The notes under the pieces: model-generated
What the model saw: the letters and a program-made list of their open reading frames with translations, nothing else
What the model was told of the DNA's origin: nothing
The model's database searches: none
Shown here: piece after piece, positions 9,163 through 17,990 of the stretch
Layout of the letters: each line of letters opens with the position of its first letter
Numbering within the stretch: the stretch's first letter is position 1
Assembly (NCBI GenBank): GCA_045543615.1
Contig: JAZPXL010000005.1
Coordinates: 167,183 to 231,182, forward strand
Direction of reading: 5' to 3'
Length of the DNA: 64,000 nt
Source of the DNA: CAG-390 sp045543615
GTDB lineage: Bacteria > Bacillota > Clostridia > Oscillospirales > CAG-272
Made by a program: the position numbers and the translations under genes

Positions 9163-10082
9163 TTTTTCGCCCTCGGCGTTCTTATCTCACATTCAAGCTC
9201 AACATCGAAATTCTCTCTTACAACAGCCCTGACGTGCTCTATTACTGCACGCACATCGGCAGCCGTTGCACCACCCTTGTTGATTATAAATCCTGCGTGC
9301 TTTTCGGACACGCAAGCTCCACCAACTGTGTAGCCTTTAAGTCCTGACATTTCAACCATCTGTCCAACATATTTGTCGGGAGCAGGACGTTTAAAAACGC
9401 TTCCTGCACTTGGGTATTCAAGTGGTTGCTTTGAGCGTCTTCGTTCCATAAGCTCGCGCATCTTCTCGGAAATACACTCGCCGTCACCAGCCGTCAGCGC
9501 AAAGCTCGCCGAAAGACAAACAAGACCTTCCCTCTCCATAATTGCACTGTGCCTGTATGAAAAATTCATATCCTTGCCCATAATGGTGTAGATCTCGCCA
9601 CTGTGAGAGTCAAGCACACGGCAAGAGATGAGCACATCGGAGATCTCACCACCGTACGCCCCGGCGTTCATAGTAACAGCACCACCACAGCTACCCGGGA
9701 TTCCGTACGCAAATTCAAGTCCTGTAAGTGAGCTTTTGCGTGCAATATTTGCTATTGCAGTCAAAGATGCGCCACATTCGGCAACAATGCTCTCACCACA
9801 AACGCTTATGTTATTCATACCCTCGGTAAAGACAATGCATCCACGGTAGCCATCATCGTCAAACAGAAGATTTGAGCCGTTGCCAACTACAAATGCAGAA
9901 ATTTCCTCCCTGTTTGCGACAGCAAAAACTCTTGCCATCTGCTCCTCGTTTTTGGGGAATACGCCAACGTCAGCTCTGCCACCTATGCGAAAGCTCGATT
10001 TTCCTGCAAGAAGAATATCCCTCTCACACAAGATCCCCTCGCATTCAAGAGTGGCGCAAAATTTATCTATATTCTTACTCAT
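9159..10082 (-). CDS. murB: UDP-N-acetylenolpyruvoylglucosamine reductase MurB
   Basis: 307 residues, the usual size. MurB reduces UDP-GlcNAc-enolpyruvate to UDP-MurNAc with FAD and NADPH in the cytosol, the second committed step of peptidoglycan synthesis. Seen: the FAD-binding stretch VVGNGSNLLFDDDGYRG, FAYGIPGSCGGAVTMNAGAYGGE, FSYRHS and the C-terminal SAGSVFKRP with the catalytic Ser, then GFIINKGGATAADV, typical of the type IIb (Gram-positive) form. It overlaps the upstream HAD gene by eight bases and whiA by four. Confidence 0.97.
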   Translation of the reverse strand: MSKNIDKFCATLECEGILCERDILLAGKSSFRIGGRADVGVFPKNEEQMARVFAVANREEISAFVVGNGSNLLFDDDGYRGCIVFTEGMNNISVCGESIVAECGASLTAIANIARKSSLTGLEFAYGIPGSCGGAVTMNAGAYGGEISDVLISCRVLDSHSGEIYTIMGKDMNFSYRHSAIMEREGLVCLSASFALTAGDGECISEKMRELMERRRSKQPLEYPSAGSVFKRPAPDKYVGQMVEMSGLKGYTVGGACVSEKHAGFIINKGGATAADVRAVIEHVRAVVRENFDVELECEIRTPRAKK

Positions 10083-10776
10083 CTACGCCCTCCAAAAGCG
10101 TTTCAATATCGCGAAGTCTCTCCACGGTATAGGTTATATCCATTCCGTCGGGCTTTGCCTTTTTAGCAGGATTGTACCAACAGGTATCAATTCCATAGTT
10201 TATGCCACCTCTGATATCGGATGACAGCGAGTCTCCGATAACGAGAGCCTGTTTGCAATCAAAGCCATCAATGGCAGACGCAACTGCGTCAAAGAAAAGT
10301 GGGGACGGCTTTTCAACTCCGATCTCGTCGGAAACAAAGGTGTGCTCAAAATACTTGCAGATGGCAGAGCCACCAAATCTCGCTCTCTGCACCTCAAGTA
10401 TGCCGTTTGTAATTATGTAAAGCTTATATTTACCAAAAAGACTGCGACAAAGCTCCTCTGCTCCCTCGCAAAGTTGGCTGTTGCTTTTGAGATTTTCAAC
10501 ATAGCTGTCTGCAAGATACAAAGGGTCGGCACCAAAACCAAAATGCAGGCAAAAACGCTCAAAGCGAAGTGTACGCAATCTCTCTTTTGTAATCTCGCCA
10601 CGCTCAAGCATCTTCCACATCGAGTCGTTTATCTCGCTGTAAGCTGCCACGATCTCATCGCCATCGGGCAGATGTGCACCCCTGAGTGTTGCCACCAGGG
10701 CACATTTTTCTGCAAGCGAAAAGTCAAGAAGTGTATTGTCTGCATCAAAGAGCAACCATTTGTATTTCCGAGACAT
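10075..10776 (-). CDS. HAD phosphatase, YjjG-like (pyrimidine) nucleotidase
   Basis: 233 residues. HAD motif I is LLFDADNTLLDF (nucleophile Asp and acid Asp), motif II is YIITNG, motif III Lys lies in VEKPSPLFFDA and motif IV is VIGDSLSSDIRGG. The alpha-helical cap between motifs I and II and the FDADNTLLDF signature fit the YjjG/YfnB subgroup, which dephosphorylates noncanonical nucleoside monophosphates. Substrate is inferred from family only. GGAGGTGA precedes the ATG. It is the first gene of the murB-whiA-dnaE operon. Confidence 0.85.
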   Translation of the reverse strand: MSRKYKWLLFDADNTLLDFSLAEKCALVATLRGAHLPDGDEIVAAYSEINDSMWKMLERGEITKERLRTLRFERFCLHFGFGADPLYLADSYVENLKSNSQLCEGAEELCRSLFGKYKLYIITNGILEVQRARFGGSAICKYFEHTFVSDEIGVEKPSPLFFDAVASAIDGFDCKQALVIGDSLSSDIRGGINYGIDTCWYNPAKKAKPDGMDITYTVERLRDIETLLEGVDE

Positions 10777-10805
10777 AGCGTCACCTCCGCATAGTTTTAC
10801 ACTTT

Positions 10806-10834
10806 ATTATACAACACAAAACAGAATTTTGCAA
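10806..10834 (-). promoter_or_regulatory. Sigma-A promoter of the HAD-murB-whiA-dnaE operon
   Basis: Minus strand TTGCAA (10829-10834), 17-bp spacer, TATAAT (10806-10811), about 30 bases before the first gene. It is back to back with the coaE promoter. Confidence 0.75.
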
Positions 10835-10861
10835 CTACAAAATGCTTTTTTTTACTTCTAC

Positions 10862-10890
10862 TTGCATTTTTAATTCAGTTGTGTTATAAT
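10862..10890 (+). promoter_or_regulatory. Sigma-A promoter of the coaE operon
   Basis: TTGCAT (10862-10867), 17-bp spacer, TATAAT (10885-10890), about 50 bases before the coaE ATG. Confidence 0.75.
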
Positions 10891-10943
10891 ATACTATGTA
10901 TAATTATTATTAATTAAAAAATCGACGATAGGGAGGACGAGCT

Positions 10944-11543
10944 ATGGTTATCGGAGTCACAGGGCCGAGTGGTGCAGGAAAATCGCTTTTCTGCAGTTTT
11001 CTTGCAGAGAGTGGTTGTCTTGTGCTTGATTGCGACAAGATATATCATTCTCTCGTCAATTCTCCCTCGCCCTGCACCCGTGCTCTGGCAGAAGAGGAGA
11101 TGTTCGGAGAGAGGGTGCTGAGAGAGGACGGAAGCCTTGACAGAGCAGTTATGGCATCCATAGTCTTTGCGCCGGGTGGCAAAGAAAAACAAAAAAGGCT
11201 CAATGAGATCACACACGCTTTCGTACTCGATGAGGTGCGCCGATCAATCGGCAACGCAGGCGATGGCATACCTGCAATAATAATTGACGCTCCACTTCTC
11301 TTCCAGGCAGGCTTTGAGGCTGAGTGCGATTTCACCGTCGCGCTTATTGCATCGCCAAAGCTCAGGCTCTCACGTCTTCGCATCCGTGACGAGAAAACGG
11401 ACGAGGAGCTTTCGGCACGGCTTGCAGCTGCACCACACGACAGCTTTTACACCACTCGTGCAGATTTCACGATCATAAACGACGGTGACACCGAGGCTCT
11501 GCGTCTTGCAGCCCGTAACTTACTTACGGAGGTAGGCAGATGA
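10944..11543 (+). CDS. coaE: Dephospho-CoA kinase CoaE
   Basis: 199 residues. CoaE phosphorylates the 3'-hydroxyl of dephospho-CoA, the last step of coenzyme A synthesis. The P-loop is GPSGAGKS at residues 7-14, followed by the family stretch LVLDCDKIYHSL. IIIDAPLLFQAGFEAECD is the CoaE signature. Family length and motif order agree. It heads a plus-strand run; its stop overlaps the next start (ATGA). Confidence 0.95.
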   Translation: MVIGVTGPSGAGKSLFCSFLAESGCLVLDCDKIYHSLVNSPSPCTRALAEEEMFGERVLREDGSLDRAVMASIVFAPGGKEKQKRLNEITHAFVLDEVRRSIGNAGDGIPAIIIDAPLLFQAGFEAECDFTVALIASPKLRLSRLRIRDEKTDEELSARLAAAPHDSFYTTRADFTIINDGDTEALRLAARNLLTEVGR

Positions 11544-12103
11544 GCAAAAAGCTAAAAAACTCTTTGGTTATAATCATTATCCTCGCTCTCTCCGTCGGCT
11601 GTGGCTTTATTTACGACCTTATCTACACATCACTTTTAGAAAAAAATCATCCTATTCTGTACGAGGAATATGTAAACGAGGCTTCATATAAGTATTCCAT
11701 TCCCGATTACATCATATATGGAAACATAAAGGCAAGAAGTGATTTTGAGACGGGACTTGTTGGGGACGGAGGAAAAACGGGGCTTATGCAGTTGACGGGT
11801 GAGCAGTACGAAGTTCTTGCCACCGAGCTTGGCTGTTATGTGGATGCAGGACTTCTGTTTGACCCGTCCACCTCGGTAAACATAGGCACGTATTGGATCT
11901 CAAAGCTTTATGACAAATACAAAAGCTTTACCACCGTATACGCAGCAATGTATATTGGCGAGGAAACCGTTGACGGTTGGCTTTCCGATGAAAGCCTTGT
12001 TGACGAGAACGGAAAGCTACTAAAAATTCCCGACAGGGACACAGAAAAATATGTCGAGAGTGTTATGAGTGCCATTGAGGTGTACCGTGATCTTGACAAT
12101 TAA
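11540..12103 (+). CDS. Lytic-transglycosylase-like (SLT fold) membrane protein with altered catalytic site
   Basis: 187 residues. A short cytosolic tail and a membrane helix (about 8-30) anchor an extracytoplasmic domain resembling Slt70/MltC-type transglycosylases. The alignment runs SYKYSIPDYIIYGNIKARSDFETGLVGDGGKTGLMQLTGEQY against the family pattern ALIKVESxF...AGAKGLMQL. In active enzymes the ES pair carries the catalytic Glu; here the aligned residues are Arg66-Ser67. It may therefore be a glycan-binding or regulatory homologue, or use another acid such as Glu70. It overlaps coaE by four bases. Confidence 0.7.
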   Translation: MSKKLKNSLVIIIILALSVGCGFIYDLIYTSLLEKNHPILYEEYVNEASYKYSIPDYIIYGNIKARSDFETGLVGDGGKTGLMQLTGEQYEVLATELGCYVDAGLLFDPSTSVNIGTYWISKLYDKYKSFTTVYAAMYIGEETVDGWLSDESLVDENGKLLKIPDRDTEKYVESVMSAIEVYRDLDN

Positions 12104-12149
12104 ATAAGAATATCAATAAGATAATCATAGATAGGAAAGGGACATAATT

Positions 12150-13550
12150 ATGAGCGAAATCAAAACAAGTGCAGAGGCAGCAAGAGAGCTTCTATACAAA
12201 AAGAAAACAGTATATGAGCGCAGAGACAGCGAGGCAATAGATGCCGCATACTCGTACGCCGAAGGATATGCAAGCTATCTTGACGCATCCAAGACAGAGA
12301 GAGAGGCCGTAGAGGCTTCCATAGCTCTGGCTGAGGCTGAGGGATTTGTTCCCTACACCTTCGGTGACGAAATAAAGGTTGGTGGAAAATATTATTACAA
12401 CAACAGAGGTAAGAACCTCTTCCTCTTCTCCATTGGAAGCGAGAGCCTTGAGTGCGGTATTCGTATTTCTGCCGCACATATCGATTCCCCCAGAATCGAC
12501 CTCAAGCAAGTTCCTCTTTATGAGGATAGTGGAATGTGCTTCTTCAAGACACATTATTACGGTGGTATCAGAAAATATCAGTGGATGGCAACACCTCTTG
12601 CACTCCACGGTGTTGTTATTCGTCAGGACGGCACATCCGTTGAAATTACCATCGGTGAGGATGACGGCGATCCCGTTCTCTACATCAACGATCTTCTTCC
12701 CCACCTCGGACACAATGATGATCGCAAGCCCCTTGGCGAAGCTATTCCCGGCGAGAAGCTCAATCTTCTCATCGGCAGCCGTCCTCTTGTAAACGAGGCT
12801 GACGGCATCAAGCTCAACGTTCTCAGAATTCTTAATGAAAAATACGGCATCTGCGAAGAGGATTTCCTCACAGCAGAGCTGTGTGCAGTTCCTGTTGGAC
12901 GTGCTCGTGATGTCGGATTTGACCGTTCAATGATCTGTGCCTACGGACACGATGACAGAGTATGTGCATACCCTGCACTCACAGCTATGTTCGAGGCAAT
13001 AAAGATGGGCACTCCCCACTCCCTTATGTGCATCCTTGCTGACAAGGAAGAGACCGGAAGTGACGGAAACACAGGTATGCAGAGCGATCTCATCCTCGAC
13101 CTCATTGACGCTATTGCAGAGTCTGCCTCCATCTCCTCTGCAAAGGTTCGTGCGTCCTCGCTCTGCCTCTCTGCAGACGTTTCTGCAGCATACGATCCCA
13201 ATTTTGCTGAGGCGTTTGAAAAGCGTAACTCCTCACTCCTCTCGTGCGGCGTAGTTCTCACGAAGTACACAGGCGCAAGAGGAAAATCAAGCACCAACGA
13301 TGCATCTGCTGAATATATCGGTGCGCTCCGTGCTATGATGGCAAAGGACGATGTTGTATGGCAGGCAGGCGAGCTTGGCAAGGTTGACTTTGGTGGTGGT
13401 GGAACTGTTGCAAAGTACATCTCAAAGCACAATATCGAGGTTGTTGACCTTGGAGTTCCCGTAATCTCTATGCACGCTCCTTATGAAATTATTGCAAAGG
13501 TTGACCTCTATGAAGCTCACAGAAGCTTCTCTGCGTTCAATCGCTATTGA
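12150..13550 (+). CDS. M18 family aminopeptidase
   Basis: 466 residues. Cytosolic zinc aminopeptidase that removes N-terminal, often acidic, residues. Metal-site segments seen are AAHIDSPRIDLK, CAYGHDDRVCAYPAL (His-Asp), DKEETGSDG (catalytic Glu and metal Glu), LSADVSAAYDPNF and the C-terminal VPVISMHAPYEI. It matches the bacterial M18 class often annotated ApeB. GGAAAGGGA precedes the ATG after a 46-base gap. Confidence 0.93.
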   Translation: MSEIKTSAEAARELLYKKKTVYERRDSEAIDAAYSYAEGYASYLDASKTEREAVEASIALAEAEGFVPYTFGDEIKVGGKYYYNNRGKNLFLFSIGSESLECGIRISAAHIDSPRIDLKQVPLYEDSGMCFFKTHYYGGIRKYQWMATPLALHGVVIRQDGTSVEITIGEDDGDPVLYINDLLPHLGHNDDRKPLGEAIPGEKLNLLIGSRPLVNEADGIKLNVLRILNEKYGICEEDFLTAELCAVPVGRARDVGFDRSMICAYGHDDRVCAYPALTAMFEAIKMGTPHSLMCILADKEETGSDGNTGMQSDLILDLIDAIAESASISSAKVRASSLCLSADVSAAYDPNFAEAFEKRNSSLLSCGVVLTKYTGARGKSSTNDASAEYIGALRAMMAKDDVVWQAGELGKVDFGGGGTVAKYISKHNIEVVDLGVPVISMHAPYEIIAKVDLYEAHRSFSAFNRY

Positions 13551-13555
13551 TATCA

Positions 13556-14629
13556 ATGCTCACAAGACTAAGCCAACTTTACGAAAAATATCTCGACATC
13601 TCGCAGAAGCTTGAGGACAACTCCGTCATCTCAAATATTGAGCTTTACACATCGCTCTTGAAGGAATATAAAGCCCTGACCCCTCTCATTGACGAATACA
13701 GACGCTACCTCTCGGCTGAGGAGAGCGAGAGTGAGGCAAGGGGAATACTTGATGACAAATCCCTATCAGAGCTTCACGAGATTGCCGAAGAAGAGCTTGC
13801 CGAGGCAAAGCTTACAAAGGCTGACTCACTCGAAAAGCTTAAAGTTCTGCTTCTTCCGAGAGATCCCAATGATGACAAAAACGTTATTGTGGAGATCCGT
13901 GCAGGCACAGGTGGCGAGGAGGCGGCACTCTTCGCCTCTGCTCTCTACCGAATGTACTCGATGTATTGCGAGGAATGTGGATTTAAGATCTCCGTTGCAA
14001 GCGCAAACGAAACTGACCGTGGTGGCTTTAAGGAAATAACCTTTACGGTCGAGGGTGACGGCGCATATTCAAGATTCAAATTTGAATCGGGCGTTCACCG
14101 TGTCCAGAGAGTTCCCGAAACCGAGTCCCAGGGACGCATTCACACCTCTGCGGCAACCGTTGCAGTTCTCCCTGAGGCTGATGCCGTTGAGATTGAAATT
14201 CTTCCCTCAGAGCTTTTATTTGAGTCCTGCAAATCGAGTGGAGCAGGTGGTCAGCATATAAACAAGACCGAATCTGCCGTAAGACTTACGCATATTCCCA
14301 CAGGAATAGTTATAGAATGTCAACAAGAGCGTTCACAGTTTCAGAATAAGGACAAGGCTCTGCGAATGCTTCGTGCCCGTCTGTATGATATCAAACGCAC
14401 AGAACAGCAAGAAGCTATTGCCGGAGCAAGACGCTCACAGGTAGGAAGTGGCGACAGAAGCGAAAAAATTCGCACCTACAATTACCCACAAAATCGCATA
14501 ACCGATCACAGAATCGGGCTTACGCTCCATTCTCTCGACAGCTTCCTTGACGGAAAGATAGGCGAGATGATTGACGCTCTCATCGCCGCTGACACGGCTG
14601 AGAGGCTCAGAGCTGAGCAAAGCTACTAA
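13556..14629 (+). CDS. prfA: Peptide chain release factor 1
   Basis: 357 residues from the ATG at 13556; a TTG nine bases upstream is an alternative that overlaps the preceding stop. RF1 reads UAA and UAG and triggers peptide release. The GGQ motif is in SGAGGQHINKTESAVRL, and the peptide anticodon lies in the PETESQGRIHTSAATVAV stretch (expected PxT-type region). The methyltransferase gene prmC, often next to prfA, is absent here; the next gene is the Sua5/YwlC gene. Confidence 0.95.
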   Translation: MLTRLSQLYEKYLDISQKLEDNSVISNIELYTSLLKEYKALTPLIDEYRRYLSAEESESEARGILDDKSLSELHEIAEEELAEAKLTKADSLEKLKVLLLPRDPNDDKNVIVEIRAGTGGEEAALFASALYRMYSMYCEECGFKISVASANETDRGGFKEITFTVEGDGAYSRFKFESGVHRVQRVPETESQGRIHTSAATVAVLPEADAVEIEILPSELLFESCKSSGAGGQHINKTESAVRLTHIPTGIVIECQQERSQFQNKDKALRMLRARLYDIKRTEQQEAIAGARRSQVGSGDRSEKIRTYNYPQNRITDHRIGLTLHSLDSFLDGKIGEMIDALIAADTAERLRAEQSY

Positions 14630-14649
14630 ACTTAAACGAAAGAGTTTTT

Positions 14650-15696
14650 ATGGAAACCTTAATAATTAAAGTAAACTGCGACGCCCCCGAGCCGGAGCAA
14701 CTGATGCCTGCCGCAGAGCTGCTCAAAGCCGGTGGTACTGTGGTTTTCCCAACCGAAACCGTCTACGGACTTGGTGGGGACGCCACAAGCCCCGAGAGCG
14801 CGAAAAAGATATACAAAGCCAAAGGACGTCCATCGGACAATCCTCTTATCATACACATAGCGAAGCCCGAGGACGCTGAGGCGTACGCACACACGGGCGA
14901 GCTTTATTACAGGCTTGCAAAGCATTTTATGCCGGGGCCTCTTACGGTTATTATGCCGAAGAAGGACACAATTCCCACGGAGGTCACAGGTGGGCTTGAC
15001 AGCGTAGCAGTTCGCTGTCCTCTCCATCCCATAGCCAATGCGCTTATTGATATGGCAGGTATCCCGATTGCCGCACCGTCGGCAAATCTGTCGGGCAAGC
15101 CCTCGCCAACCTGCGCCGAGCACGTTATTTGCGACCTATACGGCAGAGTTGACTGCATAATTGATGGTGGCGACTCGGCGTTTGGCGTTGAATCAACAAT
15201 AGTCAAGATAACGGGAGAGGACGAGCTTGTGCTTCTGCGCCCGGGAGCAGTTACATACGATGCTCTCTGTTGCGTCTGCTCCTCTGTCAGCGTCAGCAAC
15301 ACCGTTACAGAGATGCTGAAGGAAAATGAAAGACCGATCTGTCCCGGAACTAAATACAGGCATTATGCGCCAAGCAAGCCTCTTGTGCTTGTCGGTGGAG
15401 ACGCTTGCGCACGGCTTGAGTTTTTCAGACGCAAGCAACGTGATGAGGGCGCAACCATCATCTGCTATGATGAGCAGGCAGAGTCTCTTGAAGCTGACAA
15501 AATAATATGTATAGGTGGCGAGAGCGATCTTGAGGCGCAAGGACACAATCTCTTCTCTGCTCTCCGTGAGTGCGACAAGATAGGTGGCGAGAGGGTGTAT
15601 GCCAATCTTCCCGACACAAGCGGCTTCGGGCTTGCCCTTTACAACAGGCTTATAAGGGCAGCTGCGCACACCGTTGTCTATCCAACATCAGAATAA
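14650..15696 (+). CDS. L-threonylcarbamoyladenylate synthase, Sua5/YwlC type
   Basis: 348 residues, the long Sua5 form rather than the short TsaC. It makes threonylcarbamoyl-AMP from Thr, bicarbonate and ATP for the t6A37 modification of ANN-decoding tRNAs. The N-terminal YrdC domain shows GGTVVFPTETVYGLGGDA, KAKGRPSDNPLIIHI, PGPLTVIM and APSANLSGKPSPT. The interdomain linker CPGTKYRHYAPSKPL joins a C-terminal Sua5 domain. It lies 20 bases after prfA, a conserved Firmicutes neighbour. Confidence 0.95.
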   Translation: METLIIKVNCDAPEPEQLMPAAELLKAGGTVVFPTETVYGLGGDATSPESAKKIYKAKGRPSDNPLIIHIAKPEDAEAYAHTGELYYRLAKHFMPGPLTVIMPKKDTIPTEVTGGLDSVAVRCPLHPIANALIDMAGIPIAAPSANLSGKPSPTCAEHVICDLYGRVDCIIDGGDSAFGVESTIVKITGEDELVLLRPGAVTYDALCCVCSSVSVSNTVTEMLKENERPICPGTKYRHYAPSKPLVLVGGDACARLEFFRRKQRDEGATIICYDEQAESLEADKIICIGGESDLEAQGHNLFSALRECDKIGGERVYANLPDTSGFGLALYNRLIRAAAHTVVYPTSE

Positions 15697-15731
15697 ATGA
15701 TACTCCCCAAATAAAAATTGAGGTTTAAGAA

Positions 15732-17969
15732 ATGGCAAGAAAGAAAAAAACGGAAGTCCCGCTTCCGATCACACACGCTCCGATAACGGACCAGCCCATA
15801 ACGGACACGATAGAAAAAAACTATATGCCGTATGTTATGAGCGTCATCGTATCAAGAGCAATTCCCGAGATCGACGGATTTAAGCCCTCGCATCGAAAGA
15901 TCCTATATACAATGTATAAAATGGGACTGCTTTCAGGTGGCAGAACCAAGAGCGCAAACGTAGTAGGTCAAACGATGAGGCTTCACCCCCACGGAGACGC
16001 CGCAATATATGAAACGATGGTGCGTCTGACTCGTGACTATGAGGCTCTTCTTCACCCCTTCGTCGACTCAAAAGGCTCGTTTGGTAAGCAGTACAGCTCA
16101 AGCACCATTTGCGCCGCACCCCGTTACACAGAGGTAAGACTTGAAAAATTCGCAGCTGAGCTTTTCGGGGGTATTGATAAAAACGCCGTCGAAATGGTCG
16201 ACAACTACGACGGCACGATGAAAGAGCCGACACTGCTCCCGACCTCCTTCCCGAACATTCTGGTAACACCCAACACGGGTATTGCAGTTGGTATGGCGTC
16301 GAAAATATGCCCCTTCAATCTCTCGGAGGTTTGCGACGCAACGATAGCTCTTCTGCGCTCATCAAAAACAAATATCGACAATATTCTCGATATTATGCCC
16401 GCTCCCGACTTCCCCTGTGGAGGCGAGATTATTTATGACAGAGAGGCTATGAAGCGTGTTTACGAAACAGGCGAGGGCCCCGTCAAGATCCGTGCAAAAT
16501 ATCGCTATGATAAATCGGAAAACTGCATTGAGATAACTGAAATTCCGTACTCGACAACAGTTGAGGTCATAATGAAGAAGATTGCCGAGATGATCAAAAA
16601 CGGCTCTCTTCGTGATGTTGTTGACTTCAGAGATGAAACCGACCTCCAGGGCTTCAAGCTCACACTTGATCTGCGCCGTGGCACCGATCCCGATGCGCTT
16701 ATGATCAAGCTCTACAAGGCTACAGCTCTCGAGGACAGCTTCTCCTGCAACTTCAATGTACTCATCAACTCAACACCGTACACTCTCGGCGTTATCCCAA
16801 TTCTCGAGGAGTGGATCAAATTCCGTAAGAGATGTCTTGCACGTGAGCTCACATACGAGCTTGAAAAGAAAAAGGACAAGCTCCACCTGTTGCTCGGTCT
16901 TGGAAAGATTTTGCTTGACATTGACAAGGCTATTAAGATCATTCGCAACACCGAAAAGGAAAGCGATGTTGTTCCCAATCTCTGCCGTGGATTTTCTATC
17001 GACACCAAGCAGGCCGAGTATATTGCAGAAATCCGTCTTCGTTATCTCAACCGTGAGTACCTCATCAATCGCATAAACGAGATCGATTCGCTTCGTGCAG
17101 AGATTGCAGATATTGAGGAAACTCTTCGCGACGAGCTCAAGATGAAGAGGCTTATTGCATCCCAGCTTACTGAGATCAAGAAGAAATATGGCAAGCCTCG
17201 ACGTGCAACGATTAAAAACGCAGATGAGATTGTTGTTTATCGTGCAGAAGACTTTATTGAAAACTACCCCGCACACTTCTTCCTTTCAGCTGACGGTTAT
17301 TTCAAGAAGATAACCGACAAGTCGCTCAGAGGTAATGATGAGCAAAAGCTAAAGGATGGCGACCACCTGATTGCTGAATTTGATGCTGAAAACATCACAG
17401 AGCTTGCTGTATTTACAAATATGGGACAGCTCTATCGCTTCAAGGCGTCGGAAATTCCGTCCTGCAAAGCATCGGAATACGGCGAGTTCCTCCCGGGCAA
17501 GCTGAAATTTGAAAAAGGCGAGAAGCCTATCTATATCAGAATTGATGCAGATTGGAACGACACGGGCAATATGGTATTCGTATTTGCCAACGGCAAGGGC
17601 GTCAAAATTCCACTTTCAGCTTACGCCGTAAAGGGAACGAGAAGAAAAATGACGGGTGTGTATTCGTCAGCCTCGCCCATAGTCGGCATATTCGAGGAGA
17701 ACAAAAAGCCGTTTGAGCTTCTCATCGTAACGTCAAACGATCGCGCAATAGTGCTTTCAACCTCGCTCCTTCCCGTAAAGACCACAAGAACATCGGGAGG
17801 CTCACAGCTCCTGACGCTCAAAAAGGATATGACCGTTGTAGCCGTATATCGTGACTTTGCAGACAAATTTGAAAGCACCAAGGGCTACAAGAAAACAAAA
17901 ATCCCCGCAACTCCCGTACTTCTCGTTGAGAAGGACATCGAAAAGATGCAGCTTCAAATCGAGATTTAA
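15732..17969 (+). CDS. parC: DNA topoisomerase IV subunit A
   Basis: 745 residues. Type IIA topoisomerase breakage-reunion subunit, with winged helix containing RAIPEIDGFKPSHRKILYTM and active-site Tyr132 in APRYTEVRL. A coiled-coil gate follows (LTYELEKKKDKLHLLLGLGKILL), then a reduced C-terminal beta domain. It fits the short ParC class of Clostridia rather than GyrA, which has full GyrA-box blades. No parE/gyrB partner is in the window. At the quinolone-pocket position the HPHGD motif is followed by Ala90 rather than the common Ser. Confidence 0.9.
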   Translation: MARKKKTEVPLPITHAPITDQPITDTIEKNYMPYVMSVIVSRAIPEIDGFKPSHRKILYTMYKMGLLSGGRTKSANVVGQTMRLHPHGDAAIYETMVRLTRDYEALLHPFVDSKGSFGKQYSSSTICAAPRYTEVRLEKFAAELFGGIDKNAVEMVDNYDGTMKEPTLLPTSFPNILVTPNTGIAVGMASKICPFNLSEVCDATIALLRSSKTNIDNILDIMPAPDFPCGGEIIYDREAMKRVYETGEGPVKIRAKYRYDKSENCIEITEIPYSTTVEVIMKKIAEMIKNGSLRDVVDFRDETDLQGFKLTLDLRRGTDPDALMIKLYKATALEDSFSCNFNVLINSTPYTLGVIPILEEWIKFRKRCLARELTYELEKKKDKLHLLLGLGKILLDIDKAIKIIRNTEKESDVVPNLCRGFSIDTKQAEYIAEIRLRYLNREYLINRINEIDSLRAEIADIEETLRDELKMKRLIASQLTEIKKKYGKPRRATIKNADEIVVYRAEDFIENYPAHFFLSADGYFKKITDKSLRGNDEQKLKDGDHLIAEFDAENITELAVFTNMGQLYRFKASEIPSCKASEYGEFLPGKLKFEKGEKPIYIRIDADWNDTGNMVFVFANGKGVKIPLSAYAVKGTRRKMTGVYSSASPIVGIFEENKKPFELLIVTSNDRAIVLSTSLLPVKTTRTSGGSQLLTLKKDMTVVAVYRDFADKFESTKGYKKTKIPATPVLLVEKDIEKMQLQIEI

Positions 17970-17990
17970 CCCCACAATGAGGTAATTATT

